Shown here one piece after another: positions 1 to 3,968 of a stretch of 6,332 nt of DNA (position 1 is the stretch's first letter; each line of letters begins with the position of its first letter). Source of the DNA: Candidatus Latescibacterota bacterium. Lineage in GTDB: Bacteria; Latescibacterota; 4484-107; B68-G9. The stretch lies in assembly GCA_012962735.1 (NCBI GenBank), contig DTXA01000230.1, positions 1 through 6,332 on the forward strand. Direction: 5' to 3'. The notes under the pieces were generated by a model, which saw only the letters and a program-made list of their open reading frames with translations, was not told where the DNA came from and did not search any database. The position numbers and the translations under genes were made by a program.

Positions 1-1
1 G

Positions 2-1768
2 ACTTTCATACTTTCAAGTATAGCCTGCCTTAGGTTGATCTACGCCTTCTTGAAAGATGAGTTCGCAATTAAATATGTTGCTTCCAATTCGAGCTCAGAT
101 CTACCGTACTTCTACAAGCTCACCGCCCTATGGGCAGGACAGGCGGGGTCGCTCCTCTTCTGGTTCTGGCTTCTGACCCTGTTCTCCGCTGTACTTGTCC
201 TGAGGAAGAGGGGAGAGGATGAGATCTTAGACCACTCCCTCCCGGTGCTTTCCCTTGTGGAGCTTTTCTTTTCTTTGCTCCTTGTGTTTCTGAGCAGGCC
301 CTTCGAAAAGCTCCCCTTCACACCTGCCGACGGCAGAGGCCTGAATCCCCTCCTCCAAAACCCCGGCATGGTCTTCCATCCCCCAACCCTTTACATTGGA
401 TATGTGGGGTTCACCGTCCCATTTGCCCTCGGGATCGGAGCGCTCCTTTCGGGAAGGAGGGATGTGGAGTGGTTAAGGATGTGTAGGCCCTGGATGATAT
501 TCTCGTGGGCCTTTCTGACCTTAGGGATAATGTCCGGAGCTAAGTGGGCATATGTAGAGCTCGGATGGGGAGGATACTGGGCTTGGGACCCGGTGGAGAA
601 CGCATCCCTTATGCCATGGCTTACAGGTACGGCCTTCCTCCACTCTATCATGATGCAGGAGAGAAGGGATATACTGAAGTTCTGGAACATATTGCTCGTG
701 ACGCTCACCTTCGAACTTTCGATCTTCGGGACCTTCCTCGCAAGAAGCGGGGTCATAGGTTCGGTCCATAGCTTTGCCGAGTCCTCCATAGGATACTACT
801 TCCTGGCCTTCATAGGTCTGTCGGTCGTCTCTGTCGCCTTGATATCCAATTTCAGAAGGGAGGCGCTTCAAAGCAAAAGGAGCATAGACTCCGCCTTCTC
901 GAGGGAGGGGACCTTCCTTATGAACAACCTCGTGCTTTGCGCCCTGTGTTTTTCCACCTTCCTCGGGACCATCCTTCCCCTGATCTCCGAGCTTTTCACA
1001 GGGAAGAAGTTGGCAGTAGGCCCCTCTTTCTTCAACAGGGTGAACGCCCCTTTGGCGGTCTTCCTCTTGCTCCTGACCGGGATATGTCCCCTGATCTCGT
1101 GGAGTAGGGCATCTTTTTCCAACTTCCGCCGCAACTTCCTTATACCTCTTTCCATCTCTGCAGCGGTCTCCGTGCCGTTGGGGTTCAGGGTCAGAGGCCC
1201 ATATACAATACTCGGCATCTTCCTTGGGAGCTTCGTACTTACGACGATAATCTCGGAGTTCTACCGTACTTTGAAAGCCAGGAGGTCCATCAGACCTTTC
1301 CTTAAAAATAAGAGAAGGTATGGAGGCTACATAGTCCATATCGGGGTCGTGGTCCTTTTCGTGGGACTTGTCTCATCCTCGCTGAAGCTGGAGAGGACGG
1401 TCAAGGGCCTAAAGCCGGGTGGGAGTTTTGAGTTAGGGGGGTATAAGTTTAAGTTCGACAGCCTGTCCTTAAGGGAGGGGAGGAACTTCGAGATGGTGGT
1501 CGGGAAGCTGAAGGTGTTCAAGGGAGAAAAGGAGATCTGCCAACTTTCGCCAGGAAAGGCCTTCTATGCGAAGATGGATGAGATAACCTTCGAAGTTGAC
1601 GTAAGATCCAATTTTTTCAGAGACATATACGCCATACTGCTCAGTATATCCGGAGATGGGGCGAGCTTCAGGGTCTACATAACGCCGATGGTGAGCTGGA
1701 TATGGGTTGGAGGTTGGATAATGCTTATGGGTTCGGTCTTCGCCTTCTTTCACAGGAGGGTTAGATGA
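2..1768 (+). CDS. ccmF: CcmF, cytochrome c haem lyase subunit (5' partial)
   Basis: CcmF is the membrane haem lyase of the System I cytochrome c maturation pathway; it takes haem from holo-CcmE and joins it to the CXXCH cysteines of apocytochrome c outside the membrane. The frame is open from the first bases with no stop, and the earliest residues already match the interior of CcmF, so the true start lies upstream and roughly 50 residues are missing. Counting from the TTG at 35, the WWD haem-binding signature (WGGYWAWDPVENAS) starts at residue 178 (nt 566). The histidines expected as haem ligands are visible at about residues 115 (HPPTLY), 203, 245 (SVHSF) and 435 (YIVHIG). Many hydrophobic membrane segments are followed by a soluble outer loop at about 450-545 and a last membrane segment (WIWVGGWIMLMG). 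The stop overlaps the ccmH start as ATGA, suggesting coupled translation. NrfE/CcmF paralogues look similar, but the ccmH neighbour supports CcmF. Confidence 0.95.
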   Translation, partial: TFILSSIACLRLIYAFLKDEFAIKYVASNSSSDLPYFYKLTALWAGQAGSLLFWFWLLTLFSAVLVLRKRGEDEILDHSLPVLSLVELFFSLLLVFLSRPFEKLPFTPADGRGLNPLLQNPGMVFHPPTLYIGYVGFTVPFALGIGALLSGRRDVEWLRMCRPWMIFSWAFLTLGIMSGAKWAYVELGWGGYWAWDPVENASLMPWLTGTAFLHSIMMQERRDILKFWNILLVTLTFELSIFGTFLARSGVIGSVHSFAESSIGYYFLAFIGLSVVSVALISNFRREALQSKRSIDSAFSREGTFLMNNLVLCALCFSTFLGTILPLISELFTGKKLAVGPSFFNRVNAPLAVFLLLLTGICPLISWSRASFSNFRRNFLIPLSISAAVSVPLGFRVRGPYTILGIFLGSFVLTTIISEFYRTLKARRSIRPFLKNKRRYGGYIVHIGVVVLFVGLVSSSLKLERTVKGLKPGGSFELGGYKFKFDSLSLREGRNFEMVVGKLKVFKGEKEICQLSPGKAFYAKMDEITFEVDVRSNFFRDIYAILLSISGDGASFRVYITPMVSWIWVGGWIMLMGSVFAFFHRRVR

Positions 1769-2217
1769 TCATCGAAGTTCTCCTCTTAGCCTTCTTGTGT
1801 GAGGCGGATGATGCCCTATTTAGGGAGATAACTTTAAGTATATTTTGTACATGTGGTTGTGAGAGGATACTGGTGTTGGACTGCAACTGCAAAACGGCAG
1901 AAGAGATCAAGGAGTTCGTGAGAGGAAGGATCGAGCACGGCTCGAGAAAAGATGAGGTCATAGAAGAGCTGAAGCTCAGGTACGGGAAACGGATGATCCC
2001 GATCTCGCCGGAGGCCCCCCGGGGGACCGCTCAAAAGGGGCTCGGTTTTATGGGTTGGATAGCCTCGATCTTGGCGTTCTTGGCCGGCCTTTCCATCGTG
2101 GTCTTCATCTTGAAGACATGGCTTGCAAGCAGAGAGGGTAAAGAGCGTGAGGTTCCATCCGAGGAGGTGGAAAGGTACAGAGAGCGTATAGAGAGGGAAC
2201 TTGAGAAGTACAGATGA
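1765..2217 (+). CDS. ccmH: CcmH/CycL-type cytochrome c biogenesis protein with variant Cys motif
   Basis: CcmH family proteins are membrane-anchored thiol-disulfide proteins facing the periplasm that reduce or hold the apocytochrome c CXXCH site before haem attachment by CcmF. The 150-residue product has a short hydrophobic N-terminus (residues 1-12), a helical domain (about 20-82) and one membrane helix (about 94-117), then a charged tail. The core pattern of arginine, acidic helix and RYGKRMIPISP (about 72-82) matches the family's RYG...P ending. The usual LRCXXC motif is replaced by CTCGC (Cys28, 30, 32) followed by DCNC (Cys40, 42), giving five cysteines instead of two. The ATG at 1765 overlaps the ccmF stop. 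It is the earliest possible start because an in-frame TAG sits at 1762-1764, and AGGAGGG at 1754-1760 is a good ribosome site. The N-terminal hydrophobic stretch lacks positive charges, so its export signal is atypical. The family assignment is firm; the redox chemistry of the variant motif is inference. Confidence 0.9.
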   Translation: MIIEVLLLAFLCEADDALFREITLSIFCTCGCERILVLDCNCKTAEEIKEFVRGRIEHGSRKDEVIEELKLRYGKRMIPISPEAPRGTAQKGLGFMGWIASILAFLAGLSIVVFILKTWLASREGKEREVPSEEVERYRERIERELEKYR

Positions 2218-2224
2218 GGAGGAG
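2218..2224 (+). promoter_or_regulatory. Ribosome binding site for the CcmI-like gene
   Basis: GGAGGAG just after the ccmH stop lies 3 to 5 bases before GTG 2228. It favours GTG 2228 over the upstream in-frame TTG at 2201, which would sit inside ccmH and add nine charged residues ahead of the membrane helix. Confidence 0.7.
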
Positions 2225-2227
2225 TTC

Positions 2228-2506
2228 GTGTCCTTCTTCCTCGCATTGGTAATCTCCCTTCCGCTTATCGGTTATGTGCTCTTCCCACTTCTCGACCCTG
2301 CCTTCAAACCGAAGAGGGCCTCAGAAGGTAAGTTGAAGGTCCTCTACTTAGAGAGGGAAAGGTATTACGAGGCCATAGCGGACTTGGACTTCGAGCACGA
2401 ATGCGGAAAGCTCTCCGAGGAGGACTATATAAGCCTAAGGGAAAGGCTTATGGGGGAGCTCTCCGTCATATTGAAACAGATAGATGAAGCCAGGGGGAAG
2501 GGATAA
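2228..2506 (+). CDS. Short CcmI-like membrane protein
   Basis: The 92-residue product has one N-terminal membrane helix (residues 2-22) and a soluble helical part. This part carries the pattern AIADLDFEHECGKLSEEDY (about 49-67), which matches the conserved 'DL-E-GK-DY-LR' region of the N-terminal segment of CcmI proteins. In Proteobacteria CcmI has this segment followed by a large periplasmic TPR domain that binds the C-terminus of apocytochrome c. Here the TPR part is absent and the protein ends after RERL and a short helix. Its position directly after ccmH supports a role in the haem lyase complex, probably structural. A GTG start at 2228 is chosen because of the strong ribosome site; a TTG at 2201 would make a 101-residue form overlapping ccmH. 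The function is inferred from similarity and context only, so I give no gene symbol. Confidence 0.75.
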   Translation: MSFFLALVISLPLIGYVLFPLLDPAFKPKRASEGKLKVLYLERERYYEAIADLDFEHECGKLSEEDYISLRERLMGELSVILKQIDEARGKG

Positions 2507-3213
2507 GGAGGTCCTGTCTACTGTTTCTCCTCCTGTCCTCAGCCGTCTATGCGGAAGGAGACGGTAAGGTCTCGGGAAGGGTGGTAAACTTCACCTTCGA
2601 CAGGCCCCTCCCCTCCCAGGAGGTCGTCCTGAGGACATGGAGGGGGAGTTCTCAGGATTTTGAGAGGAAGACGACGACCGACGACTCCGGAGGTTTCGAG
2701 TTTTCCGGACTTGAGGTCGGAGAAGCTTTGGTGTACTCGGAGGATATAGCGGACATATCCATACCGGTCTATCATATTGTCCTGACCGAGAAGGAGGGCT
2801 CCTTCGAGGTCTTCGAAAGCTTCTCAGTCCTGAACAAGGGTAAGACCAGCCTTTCGAACCTTGCTTTGGAATTTCCGAAGCAAATTAGGGGTCTGGAGCT
2901 TATGCAGGGGTTCATGAAGTATTGCGCTGAGGTATCGGGAGGTGGAGGGAAGAAGCTTCTACATCTTCTCCAGGGAAGGGATAAGGCACGGAGAGCGAGC
3001 CGAGATCGTTTTAAGTACAGGGATCGAAGCCAACAGGCTCCTGTGGTGGGTCGCCTCTTTCGTGTTCGTGGTCTCCTTTGGGATATTTTTCGTCCTTTCC
3101 CTGAGGAGGAGGCCGGAATATCACAGGATGTGTACGAGGAGTTCAGGAGGGAGCAGGAAGGGAAGCTCAGGAGGATTCGGAGGTCCCTGAGGAGGACCGA
3201 TCCCGCCAAATAG
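2503..3213 (+). CDS. Secreted/membrane-anchored TTR-like domain protein, apparently frameshifted
   Basis: I do not recognise a named gene. The first frame (codons in register with 2503) reads a signal peptide (RRSCLLFLLLSSAVYA, cleavage expected after about residue 17). A beta-rich domain follows: VSGRVVNFTF, then a 'TTTDDSGGFEFSGL' turn typical of transthyretin/carboxypeptidase-regulatory-like folds, then HIVLTEKEG and VFESFSVLNKGKT. From about 2920-2950 the sensible protein moves to the next frame (+1). It reads VEGRSFYIFSREG and GERAEIVLS, then a membrane helix at 3038-3103 (LLWWVASFVFVVSFGIFF) ending in RRRPEY. At about 3104-3125 it returns to the first frame as a charged tail (VYEEFRREQEGKLRR) ending at TAG 3211. 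The first frame itself has no stop throughout, so a naive call gives a 210-residue protein from GTG 2581 with a nonsense arginine-rich middle. No ATG, GTG or TTG precedes the signal peptide; ATA 2503 or CTG 2521 are the candidates. The likely topology is an exported domain with a C-terminal anchor. The role is unknown. It may be a damaged gene or contain sequence errors. Confidence 0.55.
   Translation: MRRSCLLFLLLSSAVYAEGDGKVSGRVVNFTFDRPLPSQEVVLRTWRGSSQDFERKTTTDDSGGFEFSGLEVGEALVYSEDIADISIPVYHIVLTEKEGSFEVFESFSVLNKGKTSLSNLALEFPKQIRGLELMQGFMKYCAEVSGGGGKKLLHLLQGRDKARRASRDRFKYRDRSQQAPVVGRLFRVRGLLWDIFRPFPEEEAGISQDVYEEFRREQEGKLRRIRRSLRRTDPAK
2505..2512 (+). promoter_or_regulatory. Shine-Dalgarno-like AAGGAGGT
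   Basis: A near-perfect ribosome binding sequence overlaps the stop of the CcmI-like gene. It is followed, eight bases later, by CTG 2521 in the frame of the next gene, not by ATG, GTG or TTG. It could serve a CTG start, or lie inside codons 2-4 if translation begins at ATA 2503. It shows that translation is expected to restart here. Confidence 0.5.
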
Positions 3214-3222
3214 GCCCCCTTG

Positions 3223-3963
3223 ATGTATCCCGAGATATTCAGGATCGGCCCTATAGCGGTCCGTAGCTACGGAGCGATGCTGGCGCTGGGGTTCCTGACC
3301 TCGGCCTTCGTGCTCAGGTCGGAGATGAAGAGGAGGAGCCTGAAGCCCGAGCTGGTGGACCCCATGGTGACGGCGGCGGTCTTGGGTGGAATATTGGGGG
3401 CAAAGGTATACTATCTCCTCCAATACTGGAAGAATTTCCTCGGGGACCCTCTTGGTATGGCCTTCTCTGGGGCTGGCCTCGTCTGGTACGGGGGGCTTCT
3501 CGGAGGTACCTCCGCCGTCCTTTGGCTCCTGGTTCGCAGGAAGGAGAAGTTGGCACCGATAGCCGACAGCGTCGGACTGGTATTGCCTTTGGGATACGCG
3601 TTCGGACGGCTGGGTTGTCTTCTGAACGGGGACGATTACGGGGTGCCCACAGAGCTTCCGTGGGGTATGGTCTTTCCCAAGGGGTCGCCTCCGAGCTCGG
3701 AGAGGGTACATCCCACACAGATATACGAGATGACAGCCTCGCTGGCGATATTCGCTGTCCTGTGGAAGCTTAGGAGGAAGCCTCTACCCGATGGAGTCCT
3801 ATTCTGGATGTACCTGATCCTGGCCGGGGCCGAGAGGTTCGCCGTGGAGTTCTTGAGGACGAACCGGAGGGTCATTTTGGACCTCACAGTGGCCCAGATG
3901 ATAAGCGCGGTTTTGGTGCTCTCCGGTGCGATCTCTATCGTTATACTTCTGTGGAGGAGTTAG
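3223..3963 (+). CDS. lgt: Lgt, phosphatidylglycerol--prolipoprotein diacylglyceryl transferase
   Basis: Lgt is the integral membrane enzyme that moves diacylglycerol from phosphatidylglycerol to the lipobox cysteine of prelipoproteins, the first step of bacterial lipoprotein maturation. The 246-residue product shows the family landmarks in order: FRIGPIAVRSYG at the N-terminus (Tyr16, Gly17), AGLVWYGGLLGG at about 87-98, the Lgt signature GRLGCLLNGDDYG from residue 128 (Arg129, Asn135), LPWGMVFP, HPTQIYE from residue 163, and AERFAVEFLRTN with Arg205 and Glu209. Several hydrophobic helices are spread along its length, and the size is near the short end of the family. The E. coli catalytic-region histidine in the 'FHGG' segment is Tyr here (WYGG), a change common in other Lgt sequences. 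ATG 3223 is chosen because it gives the usual N-terminus, although no good ribosome site precedes it; TTG 3220 is the only nearby alternative. It follows the preceding stop by nine bases, so it is probably coupled. Confidence 0.95.
   Translation: MYPEIFRIGPIAVRSYGAMLALGFLTSAFVLRSEMKRRSLKPELVDPMVTAAVLGGILGAKVYYLLQYWKNFLGDPLGMAFSGAGLVWYGGLLGGTSAVLWLLVRRKEKLAPIADSVGLVLPLGYAFGRLGCLLNGDDYGVPTELPWGMVFPKGSPPSSERVHPTQIYEMTASLAIFAVLWKLRRKPLPDGVLFWMYLILAGAERFAVEFLRTNRRVILDLTVAQMISAVLVLSGAISIVILLWRS
3953..3959 (+). promoter_or_regulatory. Ribosome binding site for the spermidine-synthase-like gene
   Basis: GGAGGAG at the very end of lgt lies nine bases before GTG 3969. It supports that start over GTG 3951, which has no purine-rich site before it and would overlap lgt, and over GTG 3987. 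Confidence 0.55.
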
Positions 3964-3968
3964 CTGAG

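Noticed and set aside
1..60. Promoter or start region for ccmF at the window start
   Set aside because: The frame is open to the first bases and encodes CcmF interior sequence, so these bases are coding.
521..1339. Long open frame on the minus strand (272 codons)
   Set aside because: It lies entirely opposite ccmF, has low-complexity charged composition and no recognisable domain; it is a shadow of the real gene.
2015..2025. CCCCCC followed by GGGGG, a perfect palindrome that could be a hairpin or operator
   Set aside because: It lies inside ccmH codons (EAPRG) and has no T-run or symmetry beyond the homopolymers.
3083..3110. Possible programmed -1 frameshift site (ATATTTTTC, then AGGAGGAGG)
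   Set aside because: The heptamer does not fit X-XXY-YYZ pairing, and a matching opposite shift would also be needed near 2940; indels are simpler.
3121..3711. Minus-strand open frame of 196 codons
   Set aside because: Antisense to lgt and the end of the preceding gene, proline- and arginine-rich, no family resemblance.
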